A stretch of 64,000 nucleotides of DNA from Phycomyces nitens (lineage: Eukaryota; Mucoromycota; Mucoromycetes; Mucorales; Phycomycetaceae), in NCBI GenBank assembly GCA_022702545.1, contig JAHRBC010000003.1:5766001-5830000 (forward strand). Direction: 5' to 3'. Position 1 is the first letter of the stretch. Each line of letters opens with the position of its first letter. This document shows positions 48,035 through 61,078 of this stretch, piece by piece. The notes beneath the pieces were generated by a model. That model saw only the letters and a program-made list of their open reading frames with translations, was not told the origin of the DNA and searched no databases. The position numbers and the translations under genes were made by a program.

Positions 48035-49228
48035 TTACTCGAATACTCTCTTGTCGCTCAACTCGCTCTCCTGACCCTCGGCTTCCTTGACACGGACCTT
48101 GCGTGTCTCGATAGACTTTTGTCTGTCCTGGTACTTCTTCAGCTTCTCTTTACGGACCGATGCACGGATCTGAAATGGAAACATTGTAAGCCGGTATATT
48201 CACAATACATGACATGACAGCCAAAGAAACACTATTCAATCGTAAAACTTACAAAGTTGGGATGAACGAATTCGGGGTTCTCAAATACAGTGGGTCCACC
48301 GAAAGAACCTTCAAAGATACGGATTGTTGTCAAACAGAAACGAGGGCCAATCTCAATAAGCGAGATATCACCCTTGTCTAATGTTGTGCAGCCAGGAGTG
48401 TTTAATGGGTTCTTTTCAACAATCTTTTTTTTTCATGCATAAGAATGTAAGTTTTCTCTCTTTATAATAATTAGCCCACACAACACTCACCTGGTAGTTT
48501 CTGAACCAAATACGGTTATCGACAATTGAGAAAGACAAGACGTGGTCGATAAAAGGCTTGGATCTCCGTGAGCCCTTGGGGACATTGAAAACCTGTGCCA
48601 ACAATTCCTTCAACAGAGACCAGTGAGGTGCGGAATCAAAGGTCTTGTCGAATGACAGGACGTGACGGGAACCCTTGAGACAGTTACCAGTCATCTTGAG
48701 TTCGTCCATAGTGTGTACTGTATACATCCAAAAAGATTGCTTGTATTGTTACTATATTTTGTCTCTTGACGCCTCTTTCTCGGTCCCTTTGATTGCCAAA
48801 CTTACGATTCTGAACATGGAACTTTACAGAAGGACCATTGGGTGTTTTGGACATCCACAAGTAGAGATCCTGTCTCTTGCGCACTTCGAAAAAGATGGCG
48901 TTGTTGCAGTTGTTGAGCTCGGCAAGTTCGTTGAGAACATAAAGGTTGTTCTTTGTGTCGAGCTTGGCATCCTTTTTGGAGTGAGGCAAGAAACCTTCGA
49001 GATCGGTAAGCAAGTGACGATGACTAGGATCAATTGAGAAATATAAAGCAAGGTTGCAATGAGAATGAGCGATCTAAAGCTTGTTGTTTTTTAATTTATT
49101 TACCGAAAGTTGACACCGCGCGAAGATAAAAGCATCACACGCTGCTTGTTTGCGCGCTTGTCTTTGGTCTTGCTAGAACCATCGGTCTTGGCAATTGCCT
49201 TTTCTGCTGCTTTAAAGACGGTGGCCAT
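48035..49228 (-). CDS. BRX1: Ribosome biogenesis protein BRX1
   Basis: Five exons: 49104-49228, 48806-49023, 48491-48717, 48253-48423, 48035-48169; 876 bases, 291 residues, the same as yeast Brx1. Nucleolar Brix-domain protein needed for 27S pre-rRNA processing and 60S assembly. After a basic N-terminus (TKDKRANKQR) the Brix domain reads MLLSSRGVNFRHRHLLTDLE, PHSKKDAKLDTKNNLYVLNE, NNAIFFEVRKRQDLYLWMSK, NGPSVKFHVQNLHTMDELK, TGNCLKGSRHVLSFD and SFGGPTVFENPEFVHPN, then a basic tail (KEKLKKYQDRQKSIETRK). The start is the only ATG giving this N-terminus. About 300 bases separate it from the stop of the next minus-strand gene. Confidence 0.96.
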
Positions 49229-49545
49229 GGTTGTGGATTAAAGGGGAAAGTAGTGTTGGCGGGGGCCAGTTTTTTTTTGCTTTATTCGGCGATATGCCAA
49301 GCCACATAACGAGGAAAAACTGTCATTAAAAATGGGAAATTGAGAGCGAGTAAAAAAAAAGGGGGGGTATTCAATTGAGGGCTAATGAAGAAAGTGCCAT
49401 ACATATACAAAGGACAAGTTGCTGGAATAAAATAAAATATGAAATAAAAATGAAAAGCAAGGGTATTGAATCACAAGAGGGAATAAAATAAACAAAATGA
49501 TAAACTAAAAAACAAAAAAGGGGAATGATGCCTGAACAAGAGGGT

Positions 49546-52316
49546 TTACACAGGCATTGAAAGGATCTTGTAATCGTCTGGCTTTACAAAGACACCTCTC
49601 TGAGCGTCAGTTTGGAAATAGCGTGTGCCGTCCACAGACCCGTCGTTGTTGCCCAGACGGCTCTCTAGCTCAACACCCACCCAGGTCCCCTTTGAAAAGC
49701 TCACTGGGCCAATGTACTTGATCTTGCCAAGAGTGGGAAGCGGTCTGCGCAAAAGCTCAACTTTTGCACCAATGACCGGAACCACTCTGAGGTCTTCGTC
49801 CTCACTCTCGCTTCCAATGTTCCATATGTGGCGTCTAGGAGACCGTGCTCTTCTGCGCGAACCTTGGGGAGTAGACAGGTAAGAAGTGACAGGCGGTTTG
49901 GGCCGTAATGGAGTAGTAGGGATTTCAAATGTCAATCGTGTCACTCGTGGCACAGGAGCGGCACTTGGCGGTGTCACTACGACTGGCACGACATCCATCG
50001 GCAACAGTTCGTCGACGAGCGGAATCGATTTACGGCGATGTGTCGGAGATGCAGAAAGGTCTTGCTGTTCCTGATGCCGTCTGGTCTCGAGAGAGAGAAG
50101 ATGGATAAGGGGCTGACTGGACATGGCATCCACAGATGTCTGGTTAACATAGTGTCCATTTATGGTATCTAGCCTAACTGACTCTGTCGAATGGGAGCGA
50201 GGGCGGGTTGGCATTCGACTCATATCCAGACTGGTCTTGGCATTAAGAGCACCATTGGAACGCTGAGGACGAAGGTTGCCTAGAGACAGACGGCGGTTGG
50301 ACCCAGGAGTATGGCTCAGGGTCTTGAAGAGAGTAGAGCTGCTGTCAACCTCGGACATCTTTGACTTGAGGGCGGCTTTGGCTGCCTTTGGCTTAAAACT
50401 GAAGATGGCCGAAAAGTCTGAATCAAATGGGCGACTAAGGGCACGATATGGTACTCCAATATCAGCGGACATCTTTTGAAGAGTTTCTTTGTCAAGCTTT
50501 TTAAATCCACGCTGAGCCTTTATACTTGTCCACCGGCGGGCAATGTATGCTGCACATCGCTGTCGTGCACTGATGAGCACATCGTCCACAGCAACGTTCT
50601 TTACGACTTCCTGTCGACCAACAAGGTCACGAATGATGCCCTGGTAGACAATGCCTGCGTTGGCGTCCTGAATGCCATCTTCGAGTACTCGGGTAAGAAG
50701 AAATTCGAGAAAATCTACAGAGAATCCAAATCCAATGCCGTCCACACAGGACAACAGGATTGGATACTCTACACAATAGTAATCAAAGTTCTGTGATATC
50801 ATTCCAACCGTATGACGAACGACTGGCTGGAGGAGATCGTGAGCAGGGGCTGACCAGTGCGAAAGGGGATCGTGACCGCGGATGAGGGATAAACAGAGGT
50901 GGAGAGAATGAAGGACATGGATAGAATTGTGCTTGGTGATATTTCCAATCGTCAAGTCGGACATGTCCTTGATGAACGTAATCTGGTCATCGGCAGGCAG
51001 GGCCTTTGTAAAGATGGTCGATGCTGGCTCAACCAGATCAACTGCAGTAGGTGCCATTGAGCCTACAAGAATCGAGAAAGGCTTTGCGGCCCATAGGGGG
51101 CCTAGCAGTCTGACCGGATCTGTGTAGAGGGCCATGAGACCCGGCAGCATGGTTGGCACGCTCAGCTTATTTTTGTGGGCAAACAATAACATTGAGGGCA
51201 ACAGGACACTGCAGTCAGCACATGCGCACTTGAAGTCGTGGCAAATAGCAGACATTGCATGCAAAATGGCCTGACCAGCACAGTCAGCATTTCCCAGATA
51301 GTCTGCTGCATCGAATGCCTTTTGGAGCACTCGCAAAGAATGTTTCTTGTGAGAGAGGCGCTTCTGGATCGGAGAGGCTAATTTTGCCGTCGAGGGCAGT
51401 GGTGGTACGACAATTGTGTCGGTGTAAAAGTAATGGATGAGTACGTGCAATATCCAAGGCGAGAATATGTCGTCGGTGAGGTGAATAGTTGAGGACGAGG
51501 ACTCTCTAAAGTCAGTGCAGAACATGGCATAAAAGTACGACGATCTGGTGGCCAGCATAAATCGATGGGCGGCCAGCGAGGATCCTAGACCACTTTCGGA
51601 AGTGTCGCGTAAGATTCCTTTGCGATCTCCGGGAGAGTGCAATGCATAGACTGATGCAGGGAAGAGGTTCAAGACCACATCCGACCCAATTTCAGTCTTG
51701 GACATTTTTGCCAAGTCTTTTACCAACTGATCGTAATCAGTTTCCTTGTCGTCATGTACAGGCAACAGTCCGACTGCTAGTCTGTCTTCTAGGGTCTTGC
51801 GTTCTTTCAACATCTCGGATTCATTAGTTATCGTTCCAGGAATATCCTCGAGGGAGTTGAGGATCGATAATGAACTGGCTGTACTTGTGGTTGCAGATGT
51901 TTCGGGGGTACTGCTTATTGATGTAGTGGACGAGTTGTATTCAAATGACGAGGGTGAATAAAAGTCAGAGGTGTACCAGAATCTAAGGAGGGACTGGAAG
52001 AGTAATGGCGAGATTTCTTTGGACAGGTCGATCAAGAGACATGACTGATTTACATTGAGATCTAGAGTTGGCATCAACTTTTGCCTCACTTCAAGTGGGA
52101 CGCGTGCAAGTAAGATGGCTAAGACCGAGAAATGAGATGAGTCAATGAAATAGGGGTAAGGAATGACACAAAGGCACGGCTGCTTATTAACTCACCACGA
52201 TGAGCCCAAATGTCGCCATGAGAGAATCTGAAGCAGACGTCAGCCAGATATTCTTTCGCATTGTCAACGACCGTATGCAGGGAACTCTTTAATGTCTGGG
52301 GCGCCTTCTCGAACAT
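49546..52316 (-). CDS. BTB/POZ protein with C-terminal CAP-Gly domain
   Basis: Two exons: 52196-52316 and 49546-52118; 2694 bases, 897 residues (907 if an upstream ATG at 52346 is used). A BTB-like start reads VCFRFSHGDIWAHRAILLARVP. A second BTB-like block at about residues 225-295 reads SSLAAHRFMLATRSSYFYAMF then HVLIHYFYTDTI. A helical middle (about 300-600) resembles the BACK region loosely. A Ser/Arg/Pro-rich, likely disordered stretch (about 600-810) contains RRRARSPRRH. The last 75 residues are a CAP-Gly domain: VIGAKVELLRRPLPTLGKIKYIG, SKGTWVGVELESRLGNNDGSVDG and RYFQT with GVFVKPDDY. CAP-Gly domains bind EEY/F tails of tubulin and EB1; BTB domains dimerise or bind Cul3. The usual GKNDG is GNNDG here. 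A microtubule-linked adaptor is plausible but inferred. Confidence 0.88.
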
Positions 52317-54316
52317 CGACCAAAGGAGTGAAAAGTAGAAGAGCAAGAAAGCGAAAAGGAGAGCAAAGGCGGAGTATTTGACCTTGAATGGTTTGGCGGA
52401 TGTTAAAAACTACAAGTCTATCCTAAAAGGCAAACCCTTTATTGCCATGGGGATCAAATTGATCTTTTTTTGTCCAAGAGTCCATTTTTTGCCTAGCAAC
52501 CAAATAGCTTGTGTTGAAAAAATAATAATAATGAGAATTTTCATTGGTTTTTATTTCTACATTGGTAATTAGGAGAATATTACCTTTTTATTTTTATTTT
52601 TTATTCGTTAAATGCCTTGTATTTACTTGTGTCTCGTTTGTGCACTCGACAGAAGGATCTTGGTTCGACGTAGCACTAACTGTGTTGCGCCACAGTTGCA
52701 CAGTTGTGGGCATTTTAAATACAATTGAAGTGGGAAAAAAAATAGAGATATGTATATAGATCTATATCTATTATATAAATTATATAAATTATACATAAAA
52801 ATATAGAAAGCAAGAGTGAGAATGAAGAAAGCCAACAAATCATATTTACAACTCAGATATCTCAGAGCTCAAAACTAACATTACTGCCTTTTGCAGTATA
52901 ATATGCTTCAGGGCTTAATCATCTGAAGCGATCCGGTAGTCGCAAAGCTCGTCTGACTAAGAGAGAAATGGCAAGTTCATATGTTTCAAACTTCCATTCT
53001 TGTCAAGAACAATTATTCAGCCGTCCTGGTCCCAAGTGATCACCCAATACTATACATTACCCCAACACCTCTGGCATTAAAGGACTTGTTGAAAAACAAC
53101 TTTCCAAACTGTTGCTCATCTCTATAACGGTGGTTTGTTTATCCTGCAGAAAACCTTGGTTTGCCCTGTTCTTGTCCAACATCTGCTGACCAAGTCTAAT
53201 CTTTCACCCTCCACAAACTTCCTTATAAGTAAGCCACAGAGGATTGCTAGTCACTCGGATTAAAGGATGCCAAGTGTCACACACACATATATATTATAAT
53301 CATATATATATATATATTTCAATCCTTTCATTGCCTTTGCCCTTTGTCTTGGGCAGTTACCTTGTCAATATATACATAATACTCCAAGTTGTATATCAAA
53401 TCAAGCATATACTCTTTGACTTTTTGCAAATAACCCTTTGCACATTGTAATATTAAAATCGGCCTTTTAAAGATCGCTCTCAATTCCTTTCGACAAATCG
53501 TTCCATTTCTCTAACCATCTTCTTTATAATCATTGGTAAAAGATGAGTCAGCAAATAAACTCACCGTTCAAATGCAATAATTAACGAGCACCTATAGTTG
53601 ATTCAGCCCTGTTTAATACTAGATACTTTGTGTTTTGAGTTGGGTCGTGACCAAATGTACTACTCTAGGATTCCGAATGTTCCAAGCTCATGAAATGGGC
53701 TCGCGTAATAGTGTTTCCTTTATTATCAAGGACAAACTTATTAACAGGGCTGTAAAAAAAAAACAAGCAATGGATATAAATGTAAATAGAATCACGTTTA
53801 GCTGCCCTGGATTTGGCACTTATCAGTTCTTTTCTCGATTGAAATATGAGCAAGCGCTGCCCATTAGACGGCAACTATGATCTCTGACAGGCAAATAAGA
53901 TTAAAATCTGCAAATAACAATCGTTACCATTAACTCCAAGGCACCAGAAAGTGGTCGTGTTGGTTCGGGGAAAAGGATAAATTTAGCATCTCAGAATCTC
54001 AGATTTAAACCCATTTTATGTTGATATGCAATGGTTCAATCAGTATTTATACAATTGAACTAAACTGGTGGCCCAGATTGATATGATTTATTTATTCATT
54101 TACAAGCATATGTGATGATGATTAACCTCTTGTTTTCTTATGGATGTTCATAGCATAGTGCATGGTTTTGTAAGTAAAGATAATATAATAAAGAAGAAGA
54201 AGAAATGGAAATGCGTTTGTACAGAATATAAATAACAGTAGAAAATAAAAATAAAAATCAATAGAATGCAATGGGGTATACAGATATCTTGTCAAGAAAA
54301 GGACATATAGTTGAAT

Positions 54317-54351
<35 letters not shown>

Positions 54352-54386
54352 GTTGCTGTATGTTGTTGTTGGTTGGTTGGTTGGTT
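52317..54386. other. 2-kb intergenic region
   Basis: AT-rich, no recognisable gene. TA-rich patches at 52770-52800 and 53285-53325, a GT run and GGTT repeats at the right end (annotated separately). Open frames are under 95 codons without motifs. Holds the promoter of the BTB/CAP-Gly gene and the 3' UTR of the PAS gene. Confidence 0.6.
54319..54386 (+). repeat. (GT)16 microsatellite and GGTT repeat
   Basis: A GT run from 54319 to 54350, then TGTTG repeats and about four GGTT units up to 54386, immediately beyond the stop codon of the PAS gene on the other strand. The repeats therefore lie in its 3' UTR. Confidence 0.85.
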
Positions 54387-55700
54387 TTAAGCAAGGGCAT
54401 TGCTTACTCTATTTGAACTTCCCGAGAATGCTTCTTCCAAAAAGTCTAGCAGGCGTGCTCGATGATCAACAAGGCCAGTAAACTCTAGTACTCTTAATGA
54501 TCTTTGTACAAAGAAATTCCTGTTTGCATAGTGTCTCAAGCCTTTTACGAAAGCAACCCGGCGAGATCGACAGCCTCTCTCAGAGTTCTCGAGTGTATGG
54601 GCCAACCGAACAGTCTCAATCTTGTGGCCATCCAGAATGACCTGAACTGCTCCAGTACGTCGCTTGGTTGTTGTGGTTGTGGTTGGATAGACGGTGCTGA
54701 GATCAACCTCGGTCACCTTTGAGGCAGTTTGGCTGCAGCAATCTGCCACCATATCCATCAGACTCTCTACGACATGAGCTGCATACTCGACCATATAAGA
54801 TTTTCCCTGTCCAAGTGCTCCTTCAAGCATAGATTTGATATAAGGAGGCATTTCTAGCAAACATTCGAGTGCAAGCTGGAGAGCATCAAAAGCAGAAAAC
54901 ACGTTTGGTGATATATTGGAGGTATGGCTGGAGGAGATGGGTGGATCTGGGAGATGGGTAGGTCGGAGAATGCATATAGGTCTAGTTAAGGGATCGTCAA
55001 GTGATGTACAAGAAAGACGGCGTCGCATTGTCATGACTGTGAGTGTCATCCATTCGTGGCCATCTTTAGGCTGGTCGCAAGCAAGCCATCGGATACGGAA
55101 GGTGTGGTAGATCTGTCGAGTGGTCTGACTGAGGCCCTCGCAGAGGGTCTGCACGTCTGCTGCATGGACAAAAGACATGATTGGCTTTCCTATCAGGTCA
55201 TGGGCGGATTGGTGAAGACACTGAGAAGGCAGGGCATTTTCAATTGTTCCATATGGACTGAGACGTAGGACGGTGAGAGAGCCATGGGAGGTCTTGTCCT
55301 TCACGGGAGGGAAGAGAGGGGCATGAATGGGACGAATCAGCCAGTATTCTAGTTCGGTGGCTGTATTGAGAGGATCATGATGAATACAAATTTCTAGTTG
55401 GATCTGGCTCTGAGACTCGTGTCTGGCGAGGTAAAGATGCTTTTGGTTTTGTTGCTTAAGTCCAAGCACGGCAATGTGATGGCCTATGAGTTGGGAAGGT
55501 GTGTATCCAAGCAGGGTGAATACATCGTCTGTGGCTGTTACGATTGTCTGCTTGGGTTTGCTCACAACAAGAAGAGAAGATGAGCGAAGAGGACAAGAAT
55601 GAAAATGGTGCTGATGGTGCATGAGAGTAGGTTGAAGCTTTGAAAGATGAAATTGGAAAGAGAAGAGTTGAATGGTGATCTTATTGACAAGCTGTTTCAT
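54387..55700 (-). CDS. PAS-domain protein, single exon
   Basis: Open frame of 437 residues; MHHQHHFHS at residue 27 (start near 55622) is an equally likely start. Two PAS-like modules are visible: about residues 41-110 (SSLLVVSKPKQTIVTATDDV, LLGYTPSQLIGHHIAVLGL) and about 140-210 (LTVLRLSPYGTIENALPSQC, HDLIGKPIMSFVHAADVQTL). The flavin-binding LOV motif GRNCRFLQ is absent, so this is probably not a photoreceptor itself. No GATA zinc finger, kinase or bHLH is present. The C-terminal half (from about 260) is helical with a Thr run, and ends RLLDFLEEAFSGSS. It resembles the white-collar-2 type of PAS partner in general terms only. It could be a sensory or dimerisation protein; function unknown. 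Confidence 0.75.
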   Translation of the reverse strand: MKQLVNKITIQLFSFQFHLSKLQPTLMHHQHHFHSCPLRSSSLLVVSKPKQTIVTATDDVFTLLGYTPSQLIGHHIAVLGLKQQNQKHLYLARHESQSQIQLEICIHHDPLNTATELEYWLIRPIHAPLFPPVKDKTSHGSLTVLRLSPYGTIENALPSQCLHQSAHDLIGKPIMSFVHAADVQTLCEGLSQTTRQIYHTFRIRWLACDQPKDGHEWMTLTVMTMRRRLSCTSLDDPLTRPICILRPTHLPDPPISSSHTSNISPNVFSAFDALQLALECLLEMPPYIKSMLEGALGQGKSYMVEYAAHVVESLMDMVADCCSQTASKVTEVDLSTVYPTTTTTTKRRTGAVQVILDGHKIETVRLAHTLENSERGCRSRRVAFVKGLRHYANRNFFVQRSLRVLEFTGLVDHRARLLDFLEEAFSGSSNRVSNALA

Positions 55701-56468
55701 TATTCATCTGTCAGCATAAGTTACCGTGCGCACCTTTTCTTTCTCGCGTGGGCCATACTTCTTTGGGTTTCACATGAAAGTTTATCTTTCGTTTATTCGG
55801 TGCGACATGGAAAAAGTGGGTACGAGCGATATTTTAGCAGACATATGAAAAGAATAAACCAGCTATCATCAAAAGTTCTCGTATTACCAATTAACATTAT
55901 CAGACTATGGCTTTGTACGAGTCGATTGTATTATACCATTCTAGGCATATTCCGATTGATCGTTGTATGTCTAACTACTTCATCTGCTACTGTGAAGTTG
56001 CGGGGTAGCAAAGGCTAATTGCAAACAATAAACCTTCAAATCATAAATAGTCGGTTGAAGTAGATCTAGAGGCAGTGTAGTGCCATCACATGAATATTGT
56101 CTGTACAACTGTCTTAACCACCAGTCGTACCTTTTCAATAGCTCAAGAATACTTTGAAATGCCATTCTTGGAGCTGGGTTCTGTTTTACCAGGATTTTTA
56201 TAATACCACACCCTATTATTGGCTGATATGTGGAGGCTCAAATTAATAAATTCAAACCACCTCGCTCAACAATCCTAAATGTGTAGGACATCCAACGAAG
56301 GCTTCCTCACCCAGCAACTCTCACTATCAGCACTGCCGGAGGTGCAAAAATAAGTCTTTTTTTACATATCAATTACCAATCTAAAATGCCACAAACGGCC
56401 GTGGATGAAACTTGGCGTGTAAATATATAACAATAAGTCCTTTTTAATAAATGAGATAACAACGATGA

Positions 56469-56494
56469 GCAATAGGCAGGTGAGTACCTATTGC
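56469..56494. other. Perfect 8-bp inverted repeat (hairpin)
   Basis: GCAATAGG, a 10-base loop, then CCTATTGC. With one bulge the stem can be extended by GA/GCTC outside. Isolated in gene-free sequence; no neighbouring gene suggests a role. Confidence 0.5.
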
Positions 56495-59400
56495 GCTCTG
56501 ATCCTAACACAAGAGTATATATGTATAAATAAATAAAAACGCATTGGTCCCTTGCCTTTTAGGGGGTTTTGATGGAGACAGGTATTGAAGAGATATTGTT
56601 TTTTTTTTCAAAGTGTTCTAAGCAGATATATACATTGGTCTTCGATCATGTCATGATTGATGGTCACTGACAATGTATGTCAACTACAACGTGTCTAAAC
56701 TTTCACATGAAAGCTTTTTTCTCATGAAAACCATTATTTATTTTTTTTGGAGGAGTACCGTGTTTCCTAGGGTACGAATACTTGTCTCGTGTTATATGTA
56801 TTGTTTTTCCCTATGCTGAGACTAACATTTCGTTATCCTGATACATTGGAGCATGATTTACAAAGTTCTGGTTTTTGAGTGTAACATTTCATTAAATCTG
56901 TTGAATCAATGCCTTCTACACACTGCTCACAAACACAAGCACTAATAAAGTAGGACTAATGAATATTCTTTTGGCTGTACTCGACATAATCATTTGGATA
57001 TTCCCCCATGTGGCAGCCATTATCTAGATTCGATCAGTACAACAAAACAAAACAAAAACAAAGCCATGTTCTAGATATTGTCGAGAATGTCTGTTTCCAT
57101 GGTATCCAGACGTGCGTTTGTGTTTAGTGGCAAAGAGATTTTTATTACACTATCTATAAAAGAACCCATTTGAAAATAATATGATCAGTTGAATTTAATT
57201 TAGCTAAAACTCATCTCACGGGGAATACATTGAATATATTCTCCTTGCACAATTGAAAAAGTTGAATTTATTTGACAGAATAGAAGAAACTAGAAGTATA
57301 CCCAACTATCAAGACCTTTGTCTGGTCATAATCTGTATATATATTATATATAAAACGCGTCAAGGTATCAAATTCCAAAGCATGATTATTCAGCTTGTTT
57401 AAAAGTATGTGTGTGTTTGAAACAAAGAACTGGTATTAAGTCTCAATATGTTCCAATATATGTGTCTGGTTGTGCACGGTCAACCTTATAATTATTAATC
57501 AAAAGGCATGCCACACCAATGGCAAAAGTCTCCTATTAAAAATTAGCGTTGAAGTAACGAATTGTTTCTAAAGATAGTTTTCAATATTTCAAGTTGCAAA
57601 ATATGCCCAATTTTTTCTATTTATTGGTATGCCCAGTACTTTTGCACTATGCGCCATTTTAAAATATCGAAATAGATAATGAGAATCTGGTTAAGCACTG
57701 GTGCTATTCTGCGTTTCCTGTATAGTGCTAATGGCTGTGGTCACAATGAGATCTGATAAAAATGGGATGCTGTCAAGTATAAGGACCTTTGTGATCCCAT
57801 TGGGACGTAGCAAAGAATGTTAGGAAGGCTGCAATATTCCCAGCTCAGTGCAAAAAATACAGAATGTCTTGTATATTCTAGTGAGGAAACATTGGGCATA
57901 ACCAAAGCCAATTTGTGTGGCTGATGTGGATAACTAGGATGTGCATGTAAACTTTTACTGTTGCAAAACGATTTGAACAGCCAAGCTTTTCTTTTCATCA
58001 TACGAATTTTACAAGAATGCGTTAATTGGCCAAAAGTGACAGTTTGGCTTTAATATTAGCGTCCTTTGTTAGCTCTAATTTCTTTCAGAGAGAGAGACCT
58101 TGACATTTGGCGCTGACATCGTTGTTGTATGAGTTCACCTTTTAACAAGCTTGTCTTTGGGTAAAGCAAAAGGAGATTGTCAATAACAGGTCAGATACCA
58201 ATTCGACTTTATCCATGCTTGAAGTGGACGTGTGTTGTCCAAGTAATGGGCACTCTGTTGGCTAGAACATATAGTTCACAAAGGGGACATATACATGTCT
58301 GTTATCATACAATTCCTGAATCCAACATTTGGCATTTTTTGTATATTCTACGTAATATCTTTAATCATTCAAACATTGACGTTGTTTCTCGCGTAGTATT
58401 AATGTAAAGTAAATGGCAAAAGAAAGTGTGGGCAGCTTGCCAAGGTTCCATTAAACACTCGTTGGCAAGATTTATACAACATTGATTAATTTAGTTTGTA
58501 GGTCCAGAGGTACTTGATTTACTCAACATAGTCTACGGCCAATTAAGAGACAATACAACTTGGCTTATAGGCAATTTTGATAAAGTAGATTGTTATGCTG
58601 AAATATATTTCAGTAAAGTAATGCAAAGGTTGCAACTCGCTTTCCACAGTGTCGATGTACGGTCGGAATCCCATTTAGAATCAGTCTTTGTAACTCTGAT
58701 TACCTTTTTTGGTATACATTTATAAAGTCAGACTAAGAATATCTAAATATATAATGCGACATGGTCTCTAAAAATACAACTTCCATATATGAAGATGCAA
58801 AGTTGATTTTGATTGACTGGCGACATTGTTTACTGGAAGCACTGTGTGTGTGTTTTCCAATTAATGGGATAAATTATCTACACACATATCCATGTATATA
58901 TAAATTTATTAAGCCAATTACAATTAAATTAGTACCAATATAATTAATATGACTATTCATTATTTTCTTGTCCTCCTTCACGAGACTATTTATATTCATT
59001 TGTTCTCTTATTCTGGCATAACTAAAAGGTGATTTGCATATTATTATGGACTACACATCTTTAGAGCCATATAGAACAATGCCAATACATGTTATTCACT
59101 ACCCCGGAAAAATAAAGGTGCACAAAAGGAGTTGGAGTTTTTATCTCCGAGATAGCAACCCATGAGTGAATTCTTTTGTTGGCATTCGAGTATGAAATAT
59201 CAATATTGTTCTTTTTTAGATTGATATGTATATATATAATTTATGGATAAATACCTTGTCCAGATTCCCAGATGCCCAGATGCCCAGAAAACCAAGGTGT
59301 CCAAAGTGTGTAGATTTTTATTTTAGTTTGGTATTCATATCCTTTGTATTTTTCAAGACGATTCTTTTTGATTATCATTTGTTCAAATGCATTATTATCA

Positions 59401-61041
59401 TGAGTAGTTTACATATGGATAAGCCAGAATCCAGGTCATTCTGGAGGGTAGATTCTGCACCCAAACCCTCCTGCCCTACTCTTCTCTTTTCGGCATCTTT
59501 CCCCTCTCACAGACATTCACAATTCTTTGATACACCAGTCCTAAAGATCAGTCGATAAGAAATTTATTGTATAGTAAGCATGTGATATCCTTTAAAGCTT
59601 GGCTATTTTCTTTTGGGTGAACAGAAACTTCTTTGTATACAACGATAATTACCCATAAGATACAATCTCTGGATAATAGTTCTACAAATGATGAGTGTCT
59701 CCTTATTATTATCTAGTTTGAATCATAATATATGGATCCTATTCCGTTGTAAGTAACCAGCTCCTCGTATACATTACAACTATTAATTCATTATCAGGAT
59801 ATAATCAGGCGCTTTGACTCCATGAACCTCGTATCTGATTAACAATACCTATAGTCCCTTTTATTACTGAAATATCAACATTGGAACCATATGAATCATT
59901 TTATGGATACCAAAGAAAGGGATAAATATTGAGTGGATCTTGTATATCAGCATACTTTGACATATATATATATATATTATATTCAATAGTGTTGGTATCT
60001 AAATCACAATCGAGCATAATACAGTAATCTCGGCTAATCTGATTGTCTATTTTACATTTTATTAAACATTCTTTATACTATGTGTCCAATGGTCAAAAAC
60101 TACTTGACAGCCAATACAGTTAAATTAATCATGCTAATATGTGCTGCTACTTTTAATAAACATCCCCTTTACAATTATTCATTTCTCCTCAGTGGTACTT
60201 TATATAAAATTACTCCTAAAATCTGCAAGCCAAGAAAAGTCATGTAACCAATAAAGTGTATTATAGCATTTTTCACAACACCTTCAAGGTCACTCTACAT
60301 AATTGTCACGCAATAACAATCGCCAATTGGGATTTTGGGCGAGCCTTGGTCTTGAGAGATTTTCGCTCTAAGAAATAATAACAACTGCATATTTGGCTAA
60401 TGATGTATGTTTTTTTTTTTTACAAAATAAGTCGAAACTGTAACAGTACCTTGAAGTTCTGTGCATTGAGTTCAGCCTGCATTACATAATATGCACATAG
60501 TTTTCTGGTATATTTTCTGTCAATCATTACTAGTCCCTCACAGTCTTGATAATAAATTTTTTGGATTTTTTTTTTACTCTTATCCAAGCTCGAGGTAATA
60601 TAATCGACCTATTCTGATACTGTAAATAAAGTGTACACAAGACGATATGATTGTACTTGTCTCAATATATCATGGTTATCTTTCTTTCCTTAAAAGTCCC
60701 AAGAACTGTTTATCTATTATTTTTCATGTCCTAATTATGTTTGAAATCATAAAAATTTGATAAAGAACACAGAAAACGTAAATGCAAGGGCATGATATGT
60801 AAGTGGCATTCTGAAAGTCTCAACTAGATGTGTAATATAGGTATATTCAGCGGTAAAGACTGAAATATCTAGTTGATTTTTATACATTATTATTTTTACA
60901 AAACATTAGTAAAAATTGGTATTTATTGCAGTGAGTGTATTAAACATAAAAGATCGTAATCTGATGTACCGGATACTATGAAAATTATGATGATTTTTCT
61001 GCAAATCTGGAAGAAATAAGGACAAACCCACCTTTTCTTTC

Positions 61042-61077
<36 letters not shown>
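61042..61077 (+). repeat. (TAA)12 microsatellite
   Basis: Uninterrupted trinucleotide run of about 36 bases in gene-free sequence. Confidence 0.85.

Positions 61078-61078
<1 letters not shown>

Noticed and set aside
55647..56018. 123-codon plus-strand open frame with hydrophobic segments
   Set aside because: Overlaps the 5' end of the PAS gene in antisense, has no recognisable domain and no typical AT-to-GC coding shift.
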